Shown: positions 24,299-36,219, counted from the stretch's first letter. The stretch: 64,000 bases of DNA from Costus lasius (GCA_027563935.2 CM050446.2:124822499-124886498), one strand, 5' to 3'. Made by a program: numbers and translations. The notes: generated by a model from the letters alone, not told the origin.

Positions 24299-25514
24299 CT
24301 TCCCATCAGCACTCAGCATCATCATCCATTCCTCTCACATCATGGTATTGCATAGAGGACTATGCAAACTTTCAGAGTGGGTGAGCTATCTTTACTCCGG
24401 TTTCTTCTTCTTATTTTCATGTGGTAATTTGACTTTGCTTGCTAGACTTGTTATGACTGTGACACGACTTTTATTCTGGGATGGATGGTATTGTGGCATT
24501 GTATCTTATATGCCATTATATTCATGGGTTGGTCCACATCTTCAGGCCCCACCCTGCGACTGTATGACATTACTCTTTAGTCTATGTTTGTACTCTTTTA
24601 TGATGACTATGCTTTTCACTTATGCTGTGTGAAATTTTTCCATGAGTTTGTAGTTATGTGTATGAGTCTTGTCCTATGATAGCTATTTCAAAATTTTTAA
24701 GGTTGAATGCATGATTGGTTAGGAATAATCAATGATTGTTGATAATACCTCCCTGTTAGAGATACTTTTTGATCATGTCCATTTATTCTATGATTTTGAA
24801 ATTTTGTGATTTGGATTGGTTTGAGTTGTTCATTAGTGGGTCGAACATTTTTATGATTGTTAAGTCAACTCAAGCTTGCAACTTACATGAGAATCATATT
24901 GAGATGCATATTCACTTAGTTATTCTTTTAATTCTTTTCTGTTGTTGGGGAGACACCGCAATTGTTAGAAAAGATATGTTATCAATGGCTGAGCACAAAA
25001 AAAAAATAACTCACCCTTAGATTCCTCTACTTGGCACTACGCAAAATTTGCAGTGGTACCGAAGGACATGAGTTGAAATCTAAGGAATGTGAAGTTGAAA
25101 TCAATAAAGAGACTCCTCTACTTGGCATTGCGAAAAATTGGCAATGGTACCTAAGGATATGAGTTGAAGTCTAATGCAATAATCAGTGTATCATACCCTA
25201 AATGAAACATTTGAGTTAACCCCAACGATTTGACTAGGAAAGATTGGAATTGCATGAGTTTTGTGTGTAAGCTTGATTGAATCCTATGTCTGCTGCTTAC
25301 TCGGTTGTTTGACATCTAGTTATTGTGGGATCAAACTATTGAACACTTGAAACAACCATTTACTTGATTTCTCCTGATTAGATCTTGGATTGCTATCAAA
25401 TGTTTTTCTAACTTGGATGTATAACTCAGCACAAAAGATTACTCTTATACCCAGCTTGTGTTTCATCTTATTTAATTGCTTGAGGATAAGCAAAGATTTA
25501 AGTCTGGAGTATTT
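24299..25514 (+). other. Element A 3' untranslated region and polypurine tract
   Basis: AT-rich and non-coding. The end, TTGCTTGAGGATAAGC and AAGTCTGGAGTATTT, abuts the LTR start. Homologous stretches occur inverted at 26763-27200 and at 29738-30970, and directly at 27498-27741. Confidence 0.75.
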
Positions 25515-26434
25515 TGATGTCTTGCATTTTAGTAGTAATATTCATAGCTATTTCATGTTAAATCTAGGCTTATTTTGACACTTTTATGCTCTTTTAAAGC
25601 TTATTTACTAAAAAGCTTCGGAATCTGCACTTTTTGGTGCTTTTGTGGAATTTCAGGTAAAATCACCCTTTTTCGACATATTTTGAAGATTCTAAGGCCA
25701 TATGATGATTTCTTATACAAAGACGAAGCTACATGACAAATTTGGTCTCAAACGGAGTTAGCCTAAAAAATACGGCCAGGTAAACCCTATGGGGTTCACC
25801 AGTTTCTTCGCCAGCCAGCAGAACCTCACAGAGAGCTTCACGGCCGGGTGAACCCCAGCGGGGTTCACTAGTTTTCCTTTAGGGCAAAATTTGCACAGAA
25901 CAAAGCATAGCTAGGTGAACCCCGGCGGGGTTCACCGCGCTTCTTTCAACCAGATTGCCCAAAATGAATCACGGCCAGGTGAACCCAGTGGGGTTCACCC
26001 GTGATTTCAACCCAGGCCCGCGCGGACACGACTTCGGCTCTGATTTTACCTAATTTCTCACCCGTTTAAAGTCCAAATTTGGCAAGTAAGGACTCTATGG
26101 AAAACTCTTTCGAAGGAGAAGGTGTGGAACATAAAAGCCCTAAATTTCATGACCTAAGGATCGAAGAAAACACGTGATGAAGCGGTGAGGGCGGAAGAAC
26201 ACGGCGAAAACACGATTCCAGGGCGATTTTTGGAGATCTGATCATCGGAGCGCCTCGATTCTTTAGGATTTGTTTCGGTTTATTGTCTCCTATCCTTTAG
26301 AAACTCTTCCTTGTGATTTTCCCATGCTAAAAGAGAGATTTTTGAGTGTTTCAATGATGATTGTAGCGTAAACCCTATTTCGGGGCTTGGTTGAAGCCCG
26401 TTGATGATTTTGATCGTAAACTTTATATTACTTC
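25515..26434 (+). repeat. Element A 3' LTR, truncated copy
   Basis: It starts TGATGTCTTGCATTTTAG. Palindromes lie at 25779-25800, 25847-25869, 25914-25936 and 25978-26000. The LTR sequence breaks after GATTTTGATCGTAAAC near 26,420, carries about 14 bases resembling a more distal part of the LTR, then turns into inverted LTR sequence. Confidence 0.85.
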
Positions 26435-27497
26435 ACCCGGCCGTGAAACTCTCTGTGAGGTTCTGCTGGCTGGCGAAGAAACTGGTTAACCCAAACCCCC
26501 TGGCCGTATTTTTTAGGCTAACTCCGTTTGAGCCCAAATTTGATGTGTAGTTTCGTCTTTGTATAAGAAATCACCTTATGACCTTAGAAACTTCAAAATA
26601 TGTCAAAAAAAGGGTGATTCGAGCTGAAATTCCACAAAAGCATGAAAAAGTGAAGATTCCGAAGCATTCAAGTACATAAGACTTAAAAGAGTTTAAAAGT
26701 GTCAAAACAAGCCTACATTTAACATGAAAGAGCTATGAATATTACTACTAAAATGTAAGACATCAAAATACTCTAGACTTAAATTTTTGCTTGTCCTCAA
26801 GTAATAAAATAAGATGAAACACAAGCTGGGTATAAGAGTAATCTTTTGTGCTGAGGTATTCATCCAAGTTAGAAAAACATTTAATAGCAATCCAAGATCT
26901 AATCAGGAGAAATCAAGTAAATGGTTGTTTCAAGTGTTCAACAGTTTGATCCCACAAAAACTAGATGTCAAACAACCTAGTAAGCAGCAGACATAGGATT
27001 CAATCAAGCTTATACACAATACTCATGCAATTCAAATCCTTCATAATCAAATTGTTGGGGTTAACTCAGATGTTTAATTTATGGTATGATACACTGATTA
27101 TTGCATTAGACTTCAACTCATATCCTTAGGTACCATTGCCGATTTTTTGCAATGCCAAGTAGAGGAGTCTCTTTATTGATTTCAACTTCACATCCCTTAG
27201 ATGATGATGCTGAATGGATGATGATGTTGAATGGATGATGATGCTGAATGCTGATGGGAAGCTACCTCCGCTTGCGCGAGCGAGAGCCAGAAGCCCGTGA
27301 GCTCTTGCTCTTCCCCCGTGCACTATAGTCTGGTTCGACCTCCTCGTCTGAAGAAATTTCCATGCGTGCCATGTTCTCTTCATTGATGAAGGCAAGCCTC
27401 TCATACATGCTTGATAGCTTCTCCCAAACGGACCCCATCATCTTGTGCTGCCTCTACATATGCACCTCCATGGACTCCCAACGAGAAGAATGATCCT
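26435..27497 (-). repeat. Inverted partial copy: LTR start, 3' UTR and env-like end
   Basis: Read on the minus strand: the end of an env-like ORF (about 27497-27265, charged tail and RGKSKSSRASGSRSRKR-like end), a shortened 3' UTR, a polypurine tract, then about 325 bases of LTR starting near 26762. The 3' UTR has about 770 bases deleted and a short CATCATCATCCATTCA repeat in its place. The right junction to plus-strand sequence shares TGAAT with both sides. Confidence 0.8.
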
Positions 27498-28822
27498 GCT
27501 GAATTGAATCCTATGTCTGCTGCTTACTAGGTTGTTTGACATCTAGTTATTATGGGATCAAACTGTTGAACACTTGAAACAACCATTTACTTGATTTCTC
27601 CTGATTAGATCTTAGATTGCTATCAAATGTTTTTCTAACTTGGATGTATACCTCAGCACAAAAGATTACTCTTATACCCTGCTTGTGTTTCATCTTATTT
27701 AATTACTTGAGGACAAGCAAAGATTTAAGTCTGGAGTATTTTGATACCTTGCATTTTAGTAGTAATATTCATAGCTATTTCATGTTAAATCCAGGTTTAT
27801 TTTGACACTTTTATGCTCTTTTAAGGTTTATTTACTTAAAAGCTTCGGAATCTTTACTTTTTGGTGCTTTTGTGAAATTTCATATAAAATCACATTTTTT
27901 TCGACATATTTTGAAGATTCTAAGGCCATAGGACGATTTCTTGTACAAAGACGAAGCTACACGTCAAATTTGGTCTCAAACAGAGTTAGCCTGAAAAATA
28001 TGGCCAGGTGAACCCCATGGGGTTCGCTAGTTTCTTCGCCATCCAGCAGAACCTCAAAGAGCTTCACGGCCGGGTGAACCCTAGCGGGGTTCACCAGTTT
28101 TCCTTTAGGCCAAAATTTACACAGAACGAAGTACAGCTAGGTGAACTCGACGGGGTTCACCCATGATTTCAACATAGGCTCGCGCGGACATGACTTCGAC
28201 TCGGATTTTACCTGATTTCTCACCCGTTTGAAGTCCAAATTTGGCAAGTAAGGACTCTATGAAAAGCTCTTTCGAAGGAGAAGGCGTGGAATATAAAAGC
28301 CCTAAATTTCATGACATAAGGATCGAAGAAAACACATGACGAAGTGGCGAGGGTGGAAGAACACGGCGAAAACATGATTCCGGGTCAATTTTCGGAGATC
28401 TGATCATCGGAGCGCCTCGATTCTTCAGGATTTGTTTCGGTTTATTATCTCCTTTCCTTTAGAAACTCTTCCTTGTGATTTTCCCTTGCTAAAAGAATGA
28501 TTTTTGAGCGTTTCAATGATGATTGTAGTGTAAACCCTATTTCAGGGCTTGGTTGAAGCCCGTTAATGATTTTGATCGCAAACTTTGTTTCAATTTTCGT
28601 TATTTTGAATGAATTATGAGCATATTTTACTTTGACATGCTTATTCCGTGATTTTACCTTAGCCGAGTATTTTCATGTATTAGCCGTTACGATTCATACC
28701 GAGAGGAGGATCGTAAGGGTGGAATCTCTTAGTAAAACTTGCGAGACCTCGACACGAGAGTGCTTGGTCTTCGCTCAAGGGTTTCATAATCTGCCATAGA
28801 ACTCATTGGGTTCATCTTAGAA
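27498..28822 (+). repeat. 3' UTR piece and second truncated plus-strand LTR of the A family
   Basis: 27498-27741 matches 25279-25514. The LTR begins TGATACC at 27742. Palindromes lie at 28007-28029, 28072-28094 and 28140-28161. It ends near 28822 in GATCCACCACGCG, where it meets the inverted LTR of element C. The last 350 or so bases of the LTR are missing. Confidence 0.85.
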
Positions 28823-29737
28823 TGATCCACCACGCGATCAAGAATCGTCAACGGGCTTCAACCAAGCCCTGAAAAAGGGTTTACGCTACAATCCTCATTG
28901 AAATATTCAAAAATCTCTCTTTTAACATGGGAAAATCACCAGGAAGAGTTTCTAAGGGATAGGAGAAGATAAACCAAAACAAATCCTGAAGAATCGAAGC
29001 GCTCTGTTGATCAGATCTCCGAAAATCGCCTCGAACTCCTCTGTCCGCCATGTTCTTCCATCCTCTACGCTTCGTCACGTGATTACCCCCATTTTAGTGA
29101 TGAAAATTAGGGCTTTTATATCCTATGCGTTCTCCTTCGAAAGAGCTTTCCATAGAGTTCTTACTTGCCAAATTCAGACTTCAAACGGGTCAGAAATCGC
29201 TAAAAATCCGAGTGAAACTCGGACTCATTGTCGCCTGGGTTAGAATCACGGGTGAACCCCGCCGGGTTCACCTGGCCGTGATTCATTCTGTGCAGTCTGG
29301 GCGGAAGGAAGTAGGGTGAATCCCGCCGGGTTCACCTGGCCATAAAGTGCTCTGGCCAGTTTTGAGTGATGCGAAGTGCCGGTGAACCCCGCCGGGTTCA
29401 CCTGGCCGTGCTTCTTTCTGGAGGAATTCTGCAGGTCTGGCGGAAATGCTGGTGAACCCCACGGGGTTCACCTAGCCGTATTTTTTAGGCCAACTCTGAT
29501 TGAGCCCAAATTTGATGGGTAGATTCGTTTTCATATAAGAAATCGTCCCATGGCCTTAGAATCTTCAAAAAAAGGTCAAAATAGGGCGATTCTACCTGAA
29601 ATTCTACAAAAGCAAGAAAAAGTGAAGATTCCGAAGCTTTTAAGCAAATAAACCCTAAAAGGGTGTGAAACTATCAAAATAAGCCTAGATTTATCATGAA
29701 ATACAAAGGAAAATTACTACTAAAATGCAAGGCATTA
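28823..29737 (-). repeat. Element C 3' LTR, first (5') part
   Basis: Inverted LTR sequence matching about 36815-37730. Four palindromes lie at 29251-29272, 29314-29336, 29381-29402 and 29451-29472. Its start on the minus strand reads TAATGCC for the family's TGATGCC. About 160 bases of LTR between this part and the part at 3983-4415 are missing. Confidence 0.85.
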
Positions 29738-30971
29738 AAATACTCCAGGCTTAAATCTTTGCTTGTCCTCAAGCAATAAAATAAGATGAAATACATGGTA
29801 GGTAGAAGAGCAATCTTTTATGTCAAGGTATACATCCAAGTTAGAAAAACATTTAATAACAATCCAAGTTCTAGTCAGGGGAAATCGAGTAAATGATTGT
29901 TTCAAGTGTTCAACAGTTTGATCCTACAATAACTAGAAGCCAAACAACTTAGTAAGTAGCAAACATAGGATTCAATCAAGCTTACATACAACACTCATGC
30001 AATTCCAATCCTTCCTAGTCAAATCGTTGCGGTTAACTCAAATGTTTTATTTAGGGTACGATACACTAATTATTGCATTGGACTTCAACTCATAGCCTTA
30101 GGTACCATTGCCAATTTTGCGCAATGCCAAGTAGAAGAGTCTTTTTCTGGGTTTCAATTTACATCTCTTAGATTTCAACTCATGTTCTTCGGTACCACTG
30201 CCAATTTTGCGCAATGCCAAGTAGAGGAATCTAAGGGTGATATTTTTATTTTTATTTTTATTTTATTTTTTTTCATGCTCAGCAGTTGATAACATATCCT
30301 TTCTAGCAAATGCAATGTCTCCCCAACAATAGAAAGGAATTCAAAAAATAACTAAGCGAATATATATCTCAATACGTTTCTCATGTAAGTTGCAAGCTTG
30401 AGTTGATTAAACAGTCATGTCAATGTTTGACCCACTAATGAACAACTCAAAGCCAATCCAAATCACAAAATTTCAGAATCATAGAATATATGGACATGAT
30501 CAAAAGGTATCTCTAACAAGGGGGTATTATCAACATTCTTTGATTATTCCTAACCAATTATGCATTCAACTTAAAATTTTAAAATGGCTATCATAAGACA
30601 ATTCATACACATAACTCACATGCAAACTCATGAAAAAATTTCACACAGTATATATGAAAAGCATAATCATCATGAAAGAGTACAGACACAGACAAAAGAG
30701 TAATGTCATATAGTCGCAAGGTGGGGCCTGAAGATGTGGACCAGGCCCACGAATAGAATGACATATAAGATACAATGCCATATAATATCCATCACAGAAT
30801 AAAAGTATCAATCCAAACATAGCAAACCACAGCAAGTCAAACAGTCACATGAAGACAAAAGGAGAAACTGGAGTATAGAAAGCTCACCCACTCTAAAAGT
30901 TTGCATAGTCCTCTATGCAATGTCCTGGATGTGAGAAGAGTGGATGTCGATGCAGATGCATGGGAAAGCTA
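29738..30971 (-). other. Element C polypurine tract and 3' UTR
   Basis: Non-coding, homologous to 24299-25514 in inverse orientation. The polypurine region next to the LTR reads, on the minus strand, AAGCCTGGAGTATTT. Confidence 0.75.
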
Positions 30972-32454
30972 TCACCGTTTGCGCGAGCGAGAACCAGAAG
31001 TCAGTGAGCTCTTGCTCTTCCCGCGTGCACTGTAGTCAGGCTCGGCTTCCTCTTCAGAAGAAATGTCCATGCGAGCCATGTTCTCTTCAGAGAGAAAGGA
31101 AAGTCGCTCATCCATACTTGATATTTTCTCCCAGACAGAGCCCATCATCTTGTGTTGCCTTTGCATGTGCGCCTCCATGGACTCCCAATGAGAAGAATGA
31201 TCCTGCTGAATATAAGATAGGGTGGTGTCCATCTGATCGATCACCTCCCGTTGATGGAGCTGCTCCTCCCTAATTTCCTGCAATACATACATCATAGAAT
31301 CATGAGAGGAGGTGCCACCAAAAGAGAAGGCTCCTGGTGCTGGTGGTGCGGTGTCGACAGGGTCAAGCTGTGGATCCTTGACTGGCTAGATACGCCAGTT
31401 CCCTCACACATGCATAGTGGTGCGCTCTGGGTTTGGTAAGGGCAGGCAAAAAGGGCTCCCTTTAAACGTCATGCAGTAGGAGTCGCCCTTGCGTATGATC
31501 AGCTTCATGGAGACGCAAGACTCGATCTCGAGTCTATTGTTGCCAGTAGTCTCTAATGTGCCATATGGGACAATACCTAAAGAAACTGCCAAAGGGGTGA
31601 TGAGGCGGCCAATCACAATCGCCCCCTTCAAAGAACGGGCGATGCGGCTGAATTGTTTTGCCAAATAGTACCCAGACTCCACACGGAAACTGTGGAGCAT
31701 GCACCAGAGATAGAATAACTCCGTCTGTCGAACCATGCCATCACTCTCACCACGGCCAAAGATGGTGTGGGCCAGCACGCGGTGGACATACTTTATGACT
31801 AGGTTGCAAAGACTGGAGGCACGGGCCACGCGAGCAGAGTAATTGTGTTCGTTGGTGATCGTGCTCCAGAAGCCCTATTCGCTATACTCAATAGGGACCT
31901 TGCGTACACCCGGTTCAGGAAAACCATAAATGTTGTGCAACTGAGAAAGAGTAAGGATATGCTCGATGTTACCCAAGCGGAAGGTCAGACGGCCTGGATC
32001 GTCCTCAAGAATCGGATCTGCCTTCACTTCTAATGAACTCAAAAATTCTAGCGTCACTCCAATCGTAGGTGGAAGAGAATAACTGCTGGAACTGCTCCCA
32101 CCCAACTGCAGTGTACATCATGTCAACATCTTCTCGTAGCCCAAGTAGTTGCAGCGTGCTTCTATCCAGATATCTTGTGTTGAGCACTCGTCGCTGGCGC
32201 AACATCTGGTATCGTTCTTCCTAGTCTGAGTTTCGGAAGACAATCCCGAACTCGTTCGGGGGAGAGACGTATGGGGTCTGCTGGCTGGTGGGCGTGCGTA
32301 TGTGCCGGGACGATGAAGAACCTGGTGTGGCTGAAGATGGCCGAAAGGATGGAGGAGTCGGCGACGGCTCGTACTCATCATCGTTAGTGGTGGACGAGTC
32401 GGAGAACGCCTGTGGTGGTCGCGCGGTCCTCTTGGAAGCCGTTCGCGGCGACAT
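30972..32454 (-). pseudogene. Element C ATHILA ORF-1 / env-like protein
   Basis: On the minus strand an ATG at 32454 starts MSPRTASKRTARPPQAF. A stop near 32220 is followed by RQRRVLNTRYLDRSTLQLLGL. A frameshift near 32,090 separates this from TLEFLSSLEVKADPILEDD and LTFRLGNIEHILTLSQL. MVRQTELFYLWCMLHSF and GAIVIGRLITPLAVSLGI follow. The C-terminus is polar with a likely coiled-coil (REEQLHQREVIDQMDTTL) and a basic end SGSRSRKR. The length without breaks would be about 490 residues. It is related to the env-like ORF of element B and to ATHILA ORF-1. No membrane segment is obvious. Confidence 0.85.
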
Positions 32455-32730
32455 GATGGCTAGAGATGATCGGAAAGAAGGCTGGTGCTTAGAGAGGCGA
32501 GAAGGATCGGAGGTAGTGGTGGCTCGTGGAAAGACTCAAAAAAAAACTGGCGATGAAGGAATCCGAGATCTATCAGAGAAGAATCTTGTTCGGACGAAGG
32601 GGAAACCTGGATTAAACCCTTGAAGATATCCCTCGAGTGCCAAGAAGAAGTGCAGGCAGCGCAATCGGCGAAAAAGTCAGCGAGATTGGCCGGCAGCGGC
32701 GGATCTCGAGCGCGCGATGCCCTAATTCTC

Positions 32731-33054
32731 GGGTGAACGCAGGTTGGAATACTGGTGAACCCGCCCGGGTTCACCTGCCCGTAAAGTATACTGGAGTCGG
32801 GCAAATGCTACAGAAACATGAGTGAACCCGCTAGGGTTCACCAGCCTGTGAAGTGTTCTGGAAGTCGTCTGGTGTTCAGAAAAGATGCTGAACCCCATGG
32901 GGTTCACCTGCCTGTGAAGTTCACTGGAGGTTTCCTGCGCAGACAGATATACTGGTGAACCCCCACGGGGTTCACCTGCCCATGAAACACACTGATTACA
33001 ATTCTGGGCGTGCTGGTATAGTGCACTTTACGGGTGAACCCCATGGGGTTCACC
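32731..33054. repeat. Palindrome array in the pre-env spacer of element C
   Basis: Copies at 32753-32775, 32821-32842, 32889-32908, 32953-32976 and 33032-33054, plus a half-site at 32731. Each is a GTGAACCC/GGGTTCAC palindrome followed by CCTGCCCGTGAAG-like sequence. Spacing is 64-79 bases. The same motif and period occur in the LTRs of this family. Confidence 0.88.
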
Positions 33055-33257
33055 AGGCCGTGATGTGCACAGATCAACTCAAAATATCCTGAAAAAATCT
33101 AGAAAAATTCCCATGCGCTATATCTTCCTCCTACAAGATAAAGAGACATCAAATTAGTAGCAATCCCCTCTAGAAAACCAAAAATTAAATGAAAAATAAA
33201 TCAATAGTGTAAAATAACGTCTAAATCAATGCATGAAAACTAAAAAGCAATCAAAAA

Positions 33258-33275
33258 CTTGGGTTGCCTCCCAAG
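33258..33275 (-). promoter_or_regulatory. Conserved hairpin after integrase stop, element C
   Basis: The complement of CTTGGGAGGCAACCCAAG lies 40 bases beyond the stop at 33315 on the minus strand, as in elements A and B. Confidence 0.75.
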
Positions 33276-33314
33276 AGCACTAGTTTAGGGTTGGTAGCTC
33301 AACCATAAGAGTTT

Positions 33315-34337
33315 TCAAAGTTGTAAATTTGTGGGGTCCGAAAGAGCAAGAACTTTCTCTCTTTTGACTCGCTCGTCTTCGAAGTAGTGCTTGAGACGGT
33401 GCCCGTTAACTGTGAAACTGCCAATTCGTTCTGTCCAAATTGTGATGGCACCATATGGTTGAACTTTCTGAACTCTAAAAGGACCGGACCATCTCGTGCA
33501 GAGCTTTCTTGGAAATAGCCGAAGTCTTGAATTAAACAGAAGTACTTTATCCCCTTTAAGAAATTCTTTCTTCACTATGCGCATGTCATGCCAGAACTTG
33601 GTGCATGTTTTATAGATCTTGGCATTCTCATTTCTACCGGCGTTCTTGATAGAGTTTATCAGGTCAAGTTCCAAGGGGTCCACTTCTTTTCTGTAGGGCT
33701 CAGCATCCTGCGTGGCTTTTTCCACAATGTCCACGCTACAGCATGTACCTACAAGAGAAGGTTTTTTCAAGGTGTCAGTTAGATCAAATTGAATAATGTT
33801 GCCACAGATGTTCAAGGACAGTTTTCCATGCTTGACATCCATGACAGCGTCTGCAGTAGCAAGAAAAGGTCTCCCCAGAATGATAGGGAGTCTGTCATCC
33901 TCATCAATCTCCCAGACAACAAAGTCAGCAAGAATAAAATAATCTCCTATTTTAACCAGTACGTCCTCTAAAATACCAACTAGTTGACACACTGATCTAT
34001 CTGCAAGCTGTATAGAAATGTCAGTCGATTGCAAATCCCCTAAATCTAGCATTTTATAAAGTGACAATGGCATGAGGCTAACGCTTGCTCCTAGATCGCA
34101 TAGAGCTCTCTGAAATGACATCTCCCCAATCTGGCAGGGTATGGAGAAATTGCCTGGGTCTTTAAGCTTCTGAGGGAGCTTGTACTGAATGATGGCGCTG
34201 CACTCCTCAGTAAGTGCAACGGTCTCTTGATCCTCTAACTTCCTCTTGTTTGATAAAATGTCTTTCAGGAATTTTACATAAATCGGCATCTGCGAAAGAG
34301 CATCAACGAAAGGGATGTTAATATATAGTTTCTTCAA
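33315..34337 (-). CDS. Element C protease fused to integrase C-terminus (intact 340-codon ORF)
   Basis: An uninterrupted minus-strand ORF. It opens at the end of gag (MKKLYINIPFVDALSQMP), then carries the retropepsin-like protease (LCDLGASVSLMPLSL; LPIILGRPFLATADA). After VDPLELDLINSIKNAG it passes into KFWHDMRIVKKEFLKGDKVL and the integrase C-terminal block, ending SDPTNLQL. Compared with element B, about 2.5 kb encoding RT, RNase H and the integrase core is missing. The junction lies in a short shared ELD-like stretch. The reading frame across the junction is kept. It belongs to a non-autonomous retrotransposon; a product, if made, could only process polyprotein. Confidence 0.85.
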   Translation of the reverse strand: MKKLYINIPFVDALSQMPIYVKFLKDILSNKRKLEDQETVALTEECSAIIQYKLPQKLKDPGNFSIPCQIGEMSFQRALCDLGASVSLMPLSLYKMLDLGDLQSTDISIQLADRSVCQLVGILEDVLVKIGDYFILADFVVWEIDEDDRLPIILGRPFLATADAVMDVKHGKLSLNICGNIIQFDLTDTLKKPSLVGTCCSVDIVEKATQDAEPYRKEVDPLELDLINSIKNAGRNENAKIYKTCTKFWHDMRIVKKEFLKGDKVLLFNSRLRLFPRKLCTRWSGPFRVQKVQPYGAITIWTERIGSFTVNGHRLKHYFEDERVKREKVLALSDPTNLQL

Positions 34338-36059
34338 TACTTCTAAAAACTTACCAAACTACTTGTCCAATTTAGCCTTGACAAGCCTCTGTGGAAAAAA
34401 AATCGGTAGTTTATATGCATGCGGTCCCACATAGGGGCGCTCCTCTTCAGCTGGTTCAGGTGCCACCAGTGTTGCATCTGACTGTGGTACCACAGGTTCG
34501 GTAGTCAACTCATCTATCCTGTCATCAGTCGGCATCTTTGGATCCTCAAGTTGCTTGCTGCTCCGAGTGGAGATTGTATTGCAATGCTCCCTCGGGTTTA
34601 CTTCTGGCTGGGATGGTAGCTTGCCTGGTGCTCTGGAAGATAAGCTAGCTTACTAGGCTAGCTGACTCTCCAGCATCTTATTATGTGTCTCCAGGGAGTC
34701 CATCCTTGTCATCATAAGTTTCATCATATCTGTCACTCCTTCAAGTTGCTTGCTCAATTTTGAATCATTGTTCAGCCTTGGCTGTGGTGGTGGCGCATTG
34801 TAGTTCCTAGCCTGAAATCCTGGTGGTCTGAAATTGTTCTCTTGGGGCTGTCTGAAATTTCCATATGGGGGCTGGGCTTGCTGTGGTGGAACTTGTCCAG
34901 GCTGCATTGGCTGAGTTGTTCGGTATGAGAAATTTAGGTGGTTGCGCCATCCAGGATTGAATGTGCTGGAGTATGGATTGTTGTTGGGATTGAAATTTCC
35001 AACAACATTCAATTGCTCAGAGAGAACTGTAGCCATCTGTCCGTCTCCCGCCTGACAATCTGCCCCTTCATGACCTACAACTCCACAGACCTCACAAGAA
35101 ATAGCGTTAACATCCATTGAATTAACAGACCAAGAATCAATCTTTCTAGTCAGATTATCCACCTTAGCCGTAAGAGCAGTCAGAGAGTCTAGGTCATACT
35201 TACTTGACTTCTTGGTAGAAGTACCTCTCTCGGATGTCCATTGGTGATAGTTGATCGCCATGTCCTCAAGGAGGTTCATTGCATCTTCAACTCTCCTATT
35301 CATCAGGGCGCCGCTTGCTGCTGCATCCACTGTGAGTCTTGTGTTGTAATCCAAACTGCTATAGAACGTTTGGATTAAGACCCAAGTCTCTATTCCGTGA
35401 TGTGGACACATTCTTTAGAGCTCTTTAAACCTCTCCCAAGCTTCGTATAGGGATTCTCCATCCTTCTGCATGAAACTCGTTATCTAATTTCGCAACTGAA
35501 TCGTCTTGGATGGAGGGAAGTATTTGGAGAGAAAGGCTTAAGAAAGCTCTGCCCATGTTCTTATCAAAGCAGAAGGTAGTGTGTGCAGCCAAGCTCTCGT
35601 TCTGTCCCTTAGAGAGAAGGGAAACAATCGCAACCTAATAGCATCAGCAGACACCCGTTAATTTCAGCATATCACAATATTCCAGAAAAATAGAGAGGTG
35701 CATGTTGGGGTCCTCAAGAGGAGAACCACCAAATTGGTTTTGTTGCACCATAAAAAGAAGAGCAAGTTTTATTTCAAAGTAATTGGCCTCAACAACGGGC
35801 CTAACAATTCTTGATTGAAAACCCTGAGCGTAGGGAGCAGAATAATCTTTCAATGTCCTATTGTCGTAGTTGTTTCCCATTGGTTGTGGTACTCGGTCAT
35901 TGTTCACATCAAGCTGAATGTGCTCCATTTGATTTTCTCCTCTGGATGGTTCATGATTTCCTTTTTCTGAATTTGATTTTGCTTCCTTCTTGTCCTGAAG
36001 GTGCGCTCGATCTCTAGATCAATGTCAAAGAATGTACCTGCCCTAGAACTTCTTCGCAT
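34338..36059 (-). pseudogene. Element C gag
   Basis: ATG at 36059-36057 (MRRSSRAGTFFDIDLEIERTF). Frameshifts near 35,940 and in the 35,410-35,650 region break the capsid. From 35411 to 34653 the frame is open: WVLIQTFYSSLDYNTRL, a zinc knuckle CEVCGVVGHEGADC, a Q/P/N-rich linker (PPQQAQPPYGNFRQPQ) and a helix MDSLETHNKMLESQLA. A stop follows at 34653. The linker continues to 34338 with a further stop (FPQRLVKAKLDK then stop). The gag is very close to that of element A. Confidence 0.88.
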
Positions 36060-36195
36060 AAAAGGGTCAGTCAAAATTTTTAAAGTTCTAAGACAACGGG
36101 CAAGTAGAGAGAAAAAAAAATAGTAGTGCAATAAAGAAAAACTAACTAAAACCTAGTCTACCAATTCTCTGAAATATACTAATATCAACCGTTGT

Positions 36196-36213
36196 TCCCC
36201 GGCAACGGCGCCA
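36196..36213 (-). other. Element C primer-binding site, tRNA-Asp
   Basis: On the minus strand TGGCGCCGTTGCCGGGGA, a perfect 18-base tRNA-Asp complement, six bases from the LTR end. Confidence 0.92.
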
Positions 36214-36219
36214 AAAAAT

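Noticed and set aside
30944..31273. Plus-strand 109-codon ORF opposite the env-like gene
   Set aside because: It is a shadow of the conserved minus-strand env-like frame, which has clear homology to elements A and B.
32731..33054. Regularly spaced palindromes resembling a CRISPR array
   Set aside because: The repeats are palindromes in a plant retrotransposon spacer, spacers are homologous among copies, and no cas genes or prokaryotic context exist.
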